Below, piece by piece: positions 1-7,783 of a stretch of DNA of 24,637 nt. Within the stretch, counting starts at the first letter, position 1; every line of letters begins with the position of its first letter. The stretch comes from a virus. The stretch covers positions 1 through 24,637 of IMG/VR virus record IMGVR_UViG_3300017967_005797. The stretch is one strand, 5' to 3'. The position numbers were made by a program, and so were the translations under genes. The notes under the pieces were generated by a model. It did not search any database, had not been told where the DNA came from, and saw nothing but the letters and a program-made list of their open reading frames with translations.

Positions 1-1
1 C

Positions 2-370
2 GCGCTTGGTGGTCTTGTCGGTGCACAGTTCGGTGGTGGTTCTGGACGAGCTATCACTACTGCTGTTGGTATTATGGGTGGTGCTTTGATTGGTCGAGGC
101 ATTGGTCAAGAACTTGACCGTGCTGACCGAGCTCGTCATGCACAAACGTTTCACGCTGCACTTGAACACAATCGTTCTGGTTCAATGCAACGCTGGCAAA
201 ATCCCAACAATCGAACACAAGGTTATGTCGTTCCACAACGAACATACCAAACAAGTTCCGGTGGGTATTGTCGTGAGTACCAAACAAGTATTAGTGTTGG
301 TGGTCAAACACAAAACGGATACGGTACGGCTTGTCGTCAACCAGATGGTTCTTGGGAGATTCAAGGATGA
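2..370 (+). CDS. Glycine-zipper surface-antigen-like protein (5' end cut by window)
   Basis: The reading frame is open from the first bases, so the start lies upstream of the window; an internal ATG at 74 is not the likely start. The visible N-terminal part is a glycine-rich small-residue stretch (GGLVGAQFGGG, then GIMGGALIGRGIG), as in glycine-zipper membrane-spanning domains. The C-terminal half has the pattern YCREYQT...G...YGTACRQPDGSWEI, typical of the RT0821/Lpp0805 17-kDa surface antigen family, with two cysteines about 23 residues apart. Such proteins are usually envelope lipoproteins; a signal peptide or lipobox would be upstream and cannot be seen. In a phage it might act at the host envelope, which is inference. 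Its stop overlaps the next start (ATGA, 367-370). Confidence 0.8.
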   Translation, partial: ALGGLVGAQFGGGSGRAITTAVGIMGGALIGRGIGQELDRADRARHAQTFHAALEHNRSGSMQRWQNPNNRTQGYVVPQRTYQTSSGGYCREYQTSISVGGQTQNGYGTACRQPDGSWEIQG

Positions 371-630
371 ATTTGAATTGGGAACAAAAAGATATTGACT
401 ATATGCTTCGTAAGAAGGCTTTGCGTGACCGTGAAAAATTCATCGAGAATATTATTGTGCACCTTCTTACAGTTAAGAGTTTTAGACAGGGCCGTGATAT
501 CGTGGATATCGTAATCGAGTTTTTTCCTGATGAAATTCCACGCAATGTTTTACGCATGATATATAAGATTATGCATGTTGATTTGAAATGGTTACCGAAA
601 AATTATGAAGAGGATATGATACTGTTATGA
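367..630 (+). CDS. Small charged protein of unknown function (87 aa)
   Basis: I do not recognise this family. An in-frame codon at 331 would allow a longer protein, but the ATG at 367 overlaps the upstream TGA as ATGA, the coupling used throughout this window, so I chose it. The product is rich in Lys, Arg, Asp and Glu in its first third (KKALRDREKFIE) and has a hydrophobic amphipathic centre (IIVHLL, IVDIVIEFF). It ends NYEEDMILL. There is no clear signal peptide, zinc motif or membrane span. Its own stop overlaps the next gene by four bases, so the first three genes look like one translationally coupled transcript. Confidence 0.65.
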   Translation: MNLNWEQKDIDYMLRKKALRDREKFIENIIVHLLTVKSFRQGRDIVDIVIEFFPDEIPRNVLRMIYKIMHVDLKWLPKNYEEDMILL

Positions 631-896
631 ACCGTGAAGAAATGATTAGTGCTTTAAAAGAAGATGTTTGTCGTGTTACCTTCAAAAAAGTGAATGGTGA
701 TACTCGACTGATGTATTGTACGCTGAAGAGCGACTTTCTACCAGAGAATGACCGAATGATTAATGAAGCTGGTTTTGAACCTACAAAACAAGTAAACGAA
801 AAGGTACTTGCTGTGTGGGATATTGATGTAAAAGGTTGGCGTTCTTTTCGTGTAGATTCTGTCACACATTTTGATAGTAATCCAAATGCGGAATAA
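627..896 (+). CDS. Sm-like/SH3 beta-barrel phage protein (WYL_2 type, 89 aa)
   Basis: The pattern VTFKKVNGDTRLMYCTLKSD...LP followed by VWDIDVKGWRSFRVDSV matches the small phage family placed under WYL_2 (formerly DUF2693), with an Sm-like SH3 barrel fold. The motif G(W)RSFRVDS near the end is the most recognisable part. Members are short (about 80-100 residues) and widespread in T4-like phages; the molecular role is not established, though the fold suggests nucleic acid binding. The start overlaps the previous stop (ATGA, 627-630). The family call is from memory of the motif, not from a search. Confidence 0.75.
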   Translation: MNREEMISALKEDVCRVTFKKVNGDTRLMYCTLKSDFLPENDRMINEAGFEPTKQVNEKVLAVWDIDVKGWRSFRVDSVTHFDSNPNAE

Positions 897-903
897 AAAA
901 AAA

Positions 904-1674
904 ATGAGAATTATCGCTGGTCCTTGTCTCCATGAATCTTACGGCCAATCACTTGATATTGCTGAACATTGTTCTCGTGTCTGTAGTAAGTATGGTTTTG
1001 ATTATTACTTCAAGGCCTCCTTTGATAAGGCCAATCGTTCCTCTTCTTCAAGTGTAAGAAGTGAAGTAGAGTTTTCTGACTTTCAAGAAGACTTTTATGG
1101 ATTTCGTAAAGTTGAAAAAATCAAAACACTTACCGACGTACATGATGTATGGCAAGTGCCCAAAATATTTAATGTTGTAGATGTTATGCAAATACCAGCA
1201 TTTCTTTGTCGCCAAACGGATTTGATTGAACAGGCTGCTGAATATTCTCGAATCTTGAACATCAAGAAAGGACAGTTTCTTGCTCCTTGGGATGTTACCA
1301 ACATTGTGAATAAAGTAAAGAATGTAAATCCGGACTGTGAAGTTTGGATTACAGAGCGTGGTACATCTTTTGGTTACAATCGCCTTGTGGTAGACTTTAC
1401 TGGTATGCAATATATACTAGACCAAGACATTTGTACCCTAGTGTTCGACGCAACTCATAGCGCACAACAACCTGGTGGTGAAGGTACAAAGAGTGGCGGC
1501 AATCGTGAATATGCTAAGTCACTTGCGTATGCTGCAGCTGGCATGGGTGTTCAAAACTTCTTCATGGAGGTACACCCTGACCCAGACAATGCACCAAGTG
1601 ATGGACCAAACATGATACGATTAGAAGACTTTGAGGAAGTTATAAGTAAAATAAGTAAATTGATTAGGAGTTAA
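904..1674 (+). CDS. kdsA: 3-deoxy-8-phosphooctulonate (KDO-8-P) synthase, metal-dependent type
   Basis: KdsA condenses phosphoenolpyruvate with arabinose 5-phosphate to give KDO 8-phosphate, the precursor of the KDO that links lipid A to the LPS core. Counting from the ATG at 904 (256 aa, near the usual 255-285), signatures are GPCLHES at 6-12, KASFDKANRSS at 38-48, TDVH at 77-80, IPAFLCRQTDL at 97-107, KKGQF at 121-125, FDATH at 181-185 and EVHPDP at 222-227. Cys8, His185, Glu222 and Asp233 fit the metal ligands of the metal-dependent class; the metal-free class has Asn in place of the Cys. All key residues are present, so the enzyme is probably active. An in-frame ATG at 886 would overlap the upstream gene; 904 begins right at the barrel's first strand. 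A glycosyltransferase follows two bases later. Confidence 0.93.
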   Translation: MRIIAGPCLHESYGQSLDIAEHCSRVCSKYGFDYYFKASFDKANRSSSSSVRSEVEFSDFQEDFYGFRKVEKIKTLTDVHDVWQVPKIFNVVDVMQIPAFLCRQTDLIEQAAEYSRILNIKKGQFLAPWDVTNIVNKVKNVNPDCEVWITERGTSFGYNRLVVDFTGMQYILDQDICTLVFDATHSAQQPGGEGTKSGGNREYAKSLAYAAAGMGVQNFFMEVHPDPDNAPSDGPNMIRLEDFEEVISKISKLIRS

Positions 1675-1676
1675 GA

Positions 1677-2630
1677 ATGGAGTTTAAGATTACAGGTGCA
1701 GACACGATTACTGCTGATGGTACTGCTGCGAACGCAAAGGGTGGTACTGAACGAATGAAGGACGAACTCATGTCTCGTCTTTCACCGGAACTAAAAGAAG
1801 AGTTTAACATCATCTGTTCTCGTGTAAGAGAAGTACCAGAAGATAAGAAAAACATTCTCTGGCTTCATGATCTCTGGAACGACCCAGAGGCCATGCACCT
1901 GCGCGAAGAAGGTTCTATTGATAGATTCGATAAACTTGTTTTCGTTTCTAACTACCAGTTTCAGACTTATCATATGGGTCATGGTGTTCCTTATGATAAG
2001 TCTATTGTTCTTCGTAATGCCATTGAAGTGTTTGAAGAACATGAGAAACCAAAGGACGATCAGATTCGTCTAATCTACCACACCACACCTCATCGTGGTC
2101 TTGAACTCCTTGTGCCTGTATTTGAACATCTTTACCAGTCTTATGGTGATAGAATTGTTCTTGATGTATACAGTAGTTTTGATATCTATGGTTGGCCGCA
2201 ACGAAATGAACCATACGAACCGCTCTTTGAACAATGCCGTCAACATCCTGGTATTAACTATCATGGCACTGTTTCTAACGAAGAGGTAAGAGAAGCACTC
2301 AAGAAGTCTCACATCTTCGCATATCCATCTATTTGGATGGAGACTTCTTGTATTGCAGCGATTGAAGCTATGAGTGCTGGTTGTGCAGTGGTTTGTCCTA
2401 ACTATGGTGCATTACCGGAAACAACTGGTGGTCTTGCGACTGTATACCCATGGTCAGAAGATACTAACTATCACGCAAATCAATTTGCAAATGTATTGAA
2501 AGTGGTGATTGATAATTACTGGCACGAAGGCCTGCAAGGTAAGCTGAGATTCACCAAGACCTATGTAGACAATCTATATAACTGGGACACTCGTATCGAA
2601 GAGTGGGTTGCTTTGTTGAGAAGTTTATGA
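1677..2630 (+). CDS. GT4-type (GT-B fold) glycosyltransferase
   Basis: This 317-residue protein transfers a sugar from an activated donor, probably to a glycan acceptor; donor and acceptor cannot be read from the sequence. The N-terminal glycine loop is KGGTERM (21-27). A middle strand LVFVSNYQ (87-94) is typical of the linker to the second Rossmann domain. The C-terminal half has the Glu-x7-Glu signature of retaining GT-B enzymes (Glu222 to Glu230 in METSCIAAIEAMSAG) and then PNYGALPET. A strong ribosome site (AGGAG, 1666-1670) lies six bases before the ATG. It follows kdsA and overlaps the next glycosyltransferase by ATGA (2627-2630), so the three genes form one unit. Confidence 0.88.
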   Translation: MEFKITGADTITADGTAANAKGGTERMKDELMSRLSPELKEEFNIICSRVREVPEDKKNILWLHDLWNDPEAMHLREEGSIDRFDKLVFVSNYQFQTYHMGHGVPYDKSIVLRNAIEVFEEHEKPKDDQIRLIYHTTPHRGLELLVPVFEHLYQSYGDRIVLDVYSSFDIYGWPQRNEPYEPLFEQCRQHPGINYHGTVSNEEVREALKKSHIFAYPSIWMETSCIAAIEAMSAGCAVVCPNYGALPETTGGLATVYPWSEDTNYHANQFANVLKVVIDNYWHEGLQGKLRFTKTYVDNLYNWDTRIEEWVALLRSL

Positions 2631-3316
2631 TTAATATTTTCATAGGGTATGATACGAAAGAAGAAGTATCATACCATGTACTTTCACAAAGCATACTGAA
2701 GAATAGTACCTCTCCGGTTTCTATTACTCCAATATATCTTAATAATATAAGAAAGTACTTTTGGAGAGAAAGATCGAATTTGGAATCTACTGAGTTTTCT
2801 TTCAGTAGATTCCTTGTTCCTTTCCTTATGGGTTATGAAGGATGGGCTCTATTCATGGACTGTGATATGCTTATGCAAGCTGACATAACCGAACTTTGGG
2901 AAATGAGAAGAGATCAATATGCGGTACAGGTTTGTAAGCACGACTACACGCCTAAGAACGATTCTAAGTTTTTAAATCAGACACAAACAAAATATGAGAA
3001 GAAGAATTGGTCTTCATTTATGTTAATGAACTGTGAGAAATGTAAGGCCTTAACTCCGAAATTTGTAAATACCGCAACTGGTCTAGAACTACATCAATTC
3101 AAATGGTTAGAATCAGAAGATTTAATAGGAGATATTCCTCTTGAATGGAACTGGTTGGTTGGTGAATATGATGTTATAGACCACCCAAAGAATCTTCATT
3201 ATACTTTAGGTGGTCCATGGTTTGACGATTTTAAAAATTGTGACTATTCGGATGAGTGGTCATCAACTGCTCGCGAACTAACCGCCTTTTACGACGATAG
3301 TATTAACATTACATAG
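2627..3316 (+). CDS. GT8-like glycosyltransferase (GT-A fold)
   Basis: A 229-residue GT-A type glycosyltransferase. It opens with MINIFIGYDTKEE, the usual first strand of GT8-like enzymes that bind a nucleotide sugar, and has the metal-binding DxD motif as MDCDML (Asp78, Asp80). Towards the C-terminus HYTLGGPWF is a typical acceptor-side motif of this group. The open frame extends upstream to 2603, but the ATG at 2627 overlaps the upstream stop (ATGA) and aligns with the family's start. It is the last gene of the rightward unit. Its 3' end overlaps the convergent methyltransferase gene by 39 bases. The specific sugar is unknown. Confidence 0.87.
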   Translation: MINIFIGYDTKEEVSYHVLSQSILKNSTSPVSITPIYLNNIRKYFWRERSNLESTEFSFSRFLVPFLMGYEGWALFMDCDMLMQADITELWEMRRDQYAVQVCKHDYTPKNDSKFLNQTQTKYEKKNWSSFMLMNCEKCKALTPKFVNTATGLELHQFKWLESEDLIGDIPLEWNWLVGEYDVIDHPKNLHYTLGGPWFDDFKNCDYSDEWSSTARELTAFYDDSINIT

Positions 3317-3778
3317 TTTTATTTTTTCTTGCCACCATTCTTCCGATTTTATGGTTAAATGTGCGTTCATTCCGTTAGGCAATTTTTTTACAGCAGGCAC
3401 TTTTGAAATTTCAAAATAAACTGCTTTAGTAGCATAGTTGAAGATATCATTCAAAACATATTCTACAGAATTTTCCGGAATATGTTCCATCACATCGGTA
3501 CATATCACTAGATCATATTTTCCTTTAGGTTTTTCACTGAAAGGTTCAAAACCAGGATCATATAAAGTTGGGAATGGAATATTCCATTTTTCGTGAAATT
3601 TATGGCCAAACCATCCTAAAGCTTTACCACAACCATAGTCTAGAACAGATTCTATTTCTAATTCATCTATTAGATTCTTAATATCATTTTCGTGAGGCAA
3701 TAAAGAATGTCCGTTAAATTTTGAAGGGTTCTTATGTACTTGTGCATGTAACTCTATACCTTCTTCTAAAGTTAACAT
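3278..3778 (-). CDS. Class I SAM-dependent methyltransferase
   Basis: A compact 166-residue methyltransferase. Motif I is VLDYGCG (45-51), the acidic residue after strand beta2 is Asp74 (TLYDPG), and DLVICTDVMEHI (89-100) is the post-motif region with the typical EHI. The N-terminal FNGHSLLPHENDI resembles small methyltransferases found in glycan clusters and phages. The substrate cannot be read; O-methylation of a sugar is the simplest guess from the context. It is the last gene of the leftward run. It overlaps the SDR gene upstream by one base (TAATG) and runs 39 bases into the convergent glycosyltransferase gene. Confidence 0.85.
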   Translation of the reverse strand: MLTLEEGIELHAQVHKNPSKFNGHSLLPHENDIKNLIDELEIESVLDYGCGKALGWFGHKFHEKWNIPFPTLYDPGFEPFSEKPKGKYDLVICTDVMEHIPENSVEYVLNDIFNYATKAVYFEISKVPAVKKLPNGMNAHLTIKSEEWWQEKIKLCNVNTIVVKGG

Positions 3779-4380
3779 TAAACATTTCCTCCATGCATTT
3801 GTATTACAGTCCTATTAATATAAGGTTGTTCATACAATAAAGTATATATCAATTTTGAAACTTCACTGGCCATTATGAATCTTTTCATAGGATGACTTTC
3901 TCTTTTTCGTATCAGATTTTCTATATCTGTTCTTCTTTGAGTCATACCAGAGTCTTCTATAATTGAGGGAGCAATTCCTACAAGTTGTTGTTTCGGCTTT
4001 CTTAATTCCTTTCTTTCAATATATTGATTAACCAAGGCCTTGGTTAATGCATAAGTGTCGTCATATGATCCTGCAAATCCACTATAAGAACTTATTACAC
4101 AAATTCTAGCTTCATCATTATGTTCTATGATCTTATCGCACATTTCAATTACGCTAGTGAAATTTGTATACATACTATGTTCTTTTTCTTCTTTTGTTAA
4201 TTCATATGATTTCTTGGGGTACATTACTCCGTGACAAAAGACATATCTATCTGCATCTAGATGATTATCTATTTCTTCTGTTCTTATTTCAGCAACATTC
4301 TTTCCGCTTGGTGAAATTATATATTTAAAATTTTTGGCTATGGTGGTTTTATGACCTGTGACAACAACTTTTTTATTCAT
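3778..4380 (-). CDS. Short-chain dehydrogenase/reductase (SDR)
   Basis: A 200-residue NAD(P)-dependent oxidoreductase of the SDR fold. Strand beta1 is KVVVTGH; the glycine loop is degenerate (TGHKTTIAKNF rather than TGxxxGxG). The structural motif NFTS is at 73-76. The catalytic set is present as VISSYSG (Ser98 or Ser100) with Tyr110-x3-Lys114 in TYALTK. It is shorter than the usual 240-260 residues, so substrate loops are trimmed. Coupled to an FAD oxidoreductase on one side (8-base overlap) and a methyltransferase on the other (1-base overlap), it probably modifies a sugar or small-molecule intermediate; the substrate is unknown. Confidence 0.82.
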   Translation of the reverse strand: MNKKVVVTGHKTTIAKNFKYIISPSGKNVAEIRTEEIDNHLDADRYVFCHGVMYPKKSYELTKEEKEHSMYTNFTSVIEMCDKIIEHNDEARICVISSYSGFAGSYDDTYALTKALVNQYIERKELRKPKQQLVGIAPSIIEDSGMTQRRTDIENLIRKRESHPMKRFIMASEVSKLIYTLLYEQPYINRTVIQMHGGNV

Positions 4381-5374
4381 TAATCATTTCCTTCACGGTT
4401 CTTTCTGCTTCAATAACGGCATCAATTTTACCAGAACGAATACGAATTAACTTATCAGATAATCTGACAACATCGACCAACCTAGTATCTGCTGCGCTCA
4501 GTGGCATTGCCCTGATACTCGTCATCACATCTATTAATTCATATTCTTTTACCTTTGGATAAAAATGTGCCATACTATCGATCATGTTATGAGCTCTTTC
4601 CTTTAAATCTTCTTCATTATATGTTTCTAAAAGATTTTTCGCTTCTTCGTATGTTTTACATTCTTTCGATAGAGGAGACCATTTTGCAGAAGATAGGCTA
4701 GATAAATTCTTTTCTTCGTTCCAAGGATATAAACTAGGAAATGGTCCATCCATAATCGTGACTGCTTTCCAAGTTGGACCTTTTAGTTGCGGAACTATAC
4801 AAGGTTCAAATCTATCTACTCTAAGATTATCACTTGCACAAAAGGTACAATCAATAACTAAATCATATCCTTTATCTTCCCAGGGATCTTCATCTGATCC
4901 TAAGTGTAGATGTATATTATTTGAAAGTTCTTTTTCGAAATGTTCTTTCGCTTTTTGCACCACAATATGTCGTTCGCCTATCATAACAGCGCCTTCAACA
5001 TTTTGTAATCCATATTCACTAGGTTCATGTATTGTTAACATTTCTATTTGATTTTTAAGAACTAAAGAATAAGTGCCGAAATCAATTAATGAATTGTCTT
5101 TTGCAATTGCATAGATATTACATTCTACGCCGCGTGTGGTATGACCATAGTGTTTCATAAAATCTTCTCTATGATTATCACATGCTTGTTGTGTAATCAT
5201 AGACCGAGGATAATGAGGTGCGCCTAAATGAAGTCGAGCTGGGATATTTCCAGAAGCTCCTGAAAATATTGTATTTGATTTATCATATAAATGCACTTCA
5301 TAAAGAGGAAAATCTTTTAAACTAGCCGCTAAATGACAACCAAACCAACCAGCACCTACAATTTTTATTTTCAT
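4373..5374 (-). CDS. FAD-dependent oxidoreductase (DAO-like)
   Basis: A 333-residue flavoprotein. The N-terminus IKIVGAGWFGCHLA carries the dinucleotide-binding GxGxxG (Gly7, Gly9, Gly12), followed by an acidic end of beta2 (LYDKS) and the FAD-contacting stretch SGASGNIPARLHLG. YDLVIDCTF in the middle is the second FAD-contact strand, and DVVRLSDKLIRIRSGKID near the end fits the DAO superfamily closing strand. Members oxidise amines, amino acids or hydroxy acids; which one here is unknown. A secreted-type signal peptide is absent, so it should act in the cytoplasm. Its ATG overlaps the upstream glycosyltransferase stop (ATGA, 5371-5374). Confidence 0.82.
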   Translation of the reverse strand: MKIKIVGAGWFGCHLAASLKDFPLYEVHLYDKSNTIFSGASGNIPARLHLGAPHYPRSMITQQACDNHREDFMKHYGHTTRGVECNIYAIAKDNSLIDFGTYSLVLKNQIEMLTIHEPSEYGLQNVEGAVMIGERHIVVQKAKEHFEKELSNNIHLHLGSDEDPWEDKGYDLVIDCTFCASDNLRVDRFEPCIVPQLKGPTWKAVTIMDGPFPSLYPWNEEKNLSSLSSAKWSPLSKECKTYEEAKNLLETYNEEDLKERAHNMIDSMAHFYPKVKEYELIDVMTSIRAMPLSAADTRLVDVVRLSDKLIRIRSGKIDAVIEAERTVKEMINE

Positions 5375-6138
5375 TTGTAAAGTACCACCTTATCGGTTTT
5401 CCAACTTTCGTTGTTATTTTTGTATTGTTGACTAACATCTTTTCTTTTTCCTTTCCAATGAACAATTTTTTCGGCGAGAATGGAATAAGGAAATACATGT
5501 AGACCCTTTTCCCCATTAGTTGGATTTAAATTCTTCTTTTTAATATCTTTTATACTATCAATAGCAACATCCCACGCAAATGCAGAATGCCATTCTTTTT
5601 GTTCAAAGATGGTATAGTCACAATACAGGCTTGCAAATTTGTTCATCGCTTCTCTAGTTTTTTCATTTAGTCTAATAGCAAAGAATCCTATTTCAGTGTG
5701 AATAGGTTTACGGAATAAAGACGCAACGTCATTATCACCCAATACATATTCTATCCATTCTTCATTAACATGATCGTGCGTTTCGCAATCAGCATCCATC
5801 CAAACTAGAATATCACCATCTTTCCAATGAGAATTCATATCGAGTACAGCTTTAGGTGTAATTCCTTGTGGCATCCATTTGATTGCATGAAATCTCCACA
5901 TTTCTGAATCTGGTACATTGTTAGGAATAATAGGATTCTTATTCCATTTCTCTAAAAAATTATTAAAATCTGGTATATCATTTAAGTTTAATAATTTAGA
6001 TCTTTCGAAAGGAAGTTCTCGATCTGTTACTGTTACTATTTCTATATCTTCTTCCCAATTTTCTGTGAAAGTTTTCGCGAAGGTTTCGCCGTATCTTTCC
6101 CAAGCATTACCATACATCAAAGTACATACTCTAATCAT
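5371..6138 (-). CDS. GT-A type glycosyltransferase, paralogue of 7780-8508
   Basis: A 255-residue protein with the nucleotide-sugar-binding pattern WMDADCE (DxD at Asp115 and Asp117). It shares whole blocks with the gene at 7780-8508: CTLM(Y/W)GNAWE at the start, FRKPxHTEIGF after the DxD, EWHSA(F/Y)xWD, NLNPTN and (Y/P)YSILAE-like text near the end. The two are therefore paralogues from a duplication, now separated by two other genes. Sugar donor and acceptor are unknown. The start overlaps the upstream stop (ATGA, 6135-6138) and the stop overlaps the FAD oxidoreductase start in the same way. Confidence 0.78.
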   Translation of the reverse strand: MIRVCTLMYGNAWERYGETFAKTFTENWEEDIEIVTVTDRELPFERSKLLNLNDIPDFNNFLEKWNKNPIIPNNVPDSEMWRFHAIKWMPQGITPKAVLDMNSHWKDGDILVWMDADCETHDHVNEEWIEYVLGDNDVASLFRKPIHTEIGFFAIRLNEKTREAMNKFASLYCDYTIFEQKEWHSAFAWDVAIDSIKDIKKKNLNPTNGEKGLHVFPYSILAEKIVHWKGKRKDVSQQYKNNNESWKTDKVVLYK

Positions 6139-7049
6139 AATGACCTCTTTTTTCTAATATAATCTCCATCTGGATGAACATCAATAAATTTTAATGTATT
6201 GAACTCATCTCTATAATATGTATACGCGCACATTTTTGTTATCCAATCGTCAACTTCTTTTTCCGTAAAATGTTTTATCTCTCCTTCACAAAATTCTTCC
6301 CAAGTAGTGCTAATTTCTCTAGCAGGATTATGTTCAGATGTTGTTATAACAGGTGCGCCTAAAACAACTACTTCTGAAGTAGCAGCTGTATATTGGCCAA
6401 TTAATAGATCACAAGATTCTCTAACATATTGATCAGATATTTGGTTTCTGTGTCTATTACTCATATCTATTTTATGTCTAACAATATAATCAAAACCTTG
6501 CCTATCGAGTTCGTTTCTTATTTTATTCACCCATTCTTCTGGAGTTTCATTGAAAAAATTTTTATGATTTTTTGCAGAAGATGGAATAATAAGTGCTTTC
6601 TTTTTCTTTAAAGGTTTTGTAGACTTTGTTTCACCCCAAAGTTCAGAAATATCATTTATTAGACCTTCTGATTCAATATTTAATCTATTGTTTACTCTAT
6701 CTCTATGAGATACATCTACAGGACAATTGGGGTTCATATTCCATCTGTTGTAAGTTATTCTATGCCATAATTTATGACCTATTTTATTCGATGGAGAAAC
6801 ATAACGAAGCCAAGGTAACATTGTGTTATCAAACCAAAAAAATTTAAAGTCTTTCGGTTCTTGGTCGGGTTTAAACATTGTGTCTGGTTCACAACCTGTA
6901 AGTACATAAACATCTTCAAAATTTTTAATTTCTGATGGAGATATTCTATGTTTATTTTCTCTCCAATCGTTTCCTTGATAGTTAGGGTCTATCTTCCAAT
7001 AACCCCAACCTACTCCCTTCATACTAAAAGGATCCATAGGATGTGTCAC
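6135..7049 (-). CDS. Putative glycan-synthesis protein, GT-B-like C-terminus
   Basis: A 304-residue protein I cannot place in a named family. The N-terminal part is rich in Trp, Tyr and Asn (GVGWGYWKIDPNYQGNDW). The C-terminal half resembles a nucleotide-sugar-binding Rossmann domain of GT-B enzymes: KALIIPSS as a first strand, then CDLLIGQYTAATSEVVVLGAPVITT, where small residues precede a proline-containing turn. The start is GTG at 7049, overlapping the upstream stop as GTGA; an ATG at 7037 is the alternative. Location among four glycosyltransferases supports a role in glycan assembly, but the reaction is unknown. Confidence 0.6.
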   Translation of the reverse strand: MTHPMDPFSMKGVGWGYWKIDPNYQGNDWRENKHRISPSEIKNFEDVYVLTGCEPDTMFKPDQEPKDFKFFWFDNTMLPWLRYVSPSNKIGHKLWHRITYNRWNMNPNCPVDVSHRDRVNNRLNIESEGLINDISELWGETKSTKPLKKKKALIIPSSAKNHKNFFNETPEEWVNKIRNELDRQGFDYIVRHKIDMSNRHRNQISDQYVRESCDLLIGQYTAATSEVVVLGAPVITTSEHNPAREISTTWEEFCEGEIKHFTEKEVDDWITKMCAYTYYRDEFNTLKFIDVHPDGDYIRKKRSL

Positions 7050-7783
7050 TGGCCATAACCTCCATATTCAACTTTATTTTCTAGTAGTGACTCATCAAAA
7101 GGATAAAACCACCTTGCTTCGTCAAATGCATCCCAAAACAAATCAACCAAATCTTTTCTTGGGTGTTCCTCTGGTACACCTTTAAACCATTCTGGTTGCC
7201 AAGGTTGTGTTGGCATATGTGTATAGTGAAGAATCCAAAATGGATCTACATCACCATCATGGCTATTCCATCTTGGATCCAAATCACCAACGACATTATT
7301 TTGTATCATTAATTGTATATATTGTTGATGAAAATGATCTACATGTTTCCATTGTTCAGATGGTTGCATGACACCTTTCCATCTAACACAATCGAATAAC
7401 ATCACACAAAACTCTTTACCACCAAACCTTTTACCATCTCTCGCAAGACATAGTTTGCCTTCAGGTATTTCCAAATCAAATAGGTCGCCAATGTCACGGA
7501 AGTTTAACATATCTACATCAGTGTAAATAGCCTTACCTTCAAAGTTACAATATTCCGGAATACCCCAACGAAAACCACTGAACGGTGTTGACCATTGTTT
7601 ATCGTTCCATCCATGCCAAAACTTGTTCTTTTCGTTTAGTCGTGCGTCATTGACTTTACGCATCCATACAATTTCTAAATCTCTTGACGTGTTTTTCCTA
7701 AGAGTATGTTCGTATGCTGCTTCTGCTTTAAAATCTTCGCCATTGGCTGAGGTGCCAATAAACATTCTAACCTTGTCATTCAT
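7046..7783 (-). CDS. GT8-like glycosyltransferase
   Basis: A 245-residue GT-A type enzyme. It starts NDKVRMFIGTSANGED, a first strand common in GT8-like proteins, and has the metal-binding DxD as IYTDVDML. PFSGFRWGIPE before it and WILHYTHMPTQPW near the end are motifs of the same group (acceptor-side His and Trp). The open frame continues to a TTG at 7789, but the ATG at 7783 overlaps the upstream stop as ATGA and is the better start. It is related in fold, not closely in sequence, to the enzyme at 2627-3316. Confidence 0.78.
   Translation of the reverse strand: MNDKVRMFIGTSANGEDFKAEAAYEHTLRKNTSRDLEIVWMRKVNDARLNEKNKFWHGWNDKQWSTPFSGFRWGIPEYCNFEGKAIYTDVDMLNFRDIGDLFDLEIPEGKLCLARDGKRFGGKEFCVMLFDCVRWKGVMQPSEQWKHVDHFHQQYIQLMIQNNVVGDLDPRWNSHDGDVDPFWILHYTHMPTQPWQPEWFKGVPEEHPRKDLVDLFWDAFDEARWFYPFDESLLENKVEYGGYGQ

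Noticed and set aside
1048-1410. A 120-residue minus-strand open frame inside kdsA
   Set aside because: It is a shadow of a full-length, well-conserved kdsA and has no start signal or recognisable domain.
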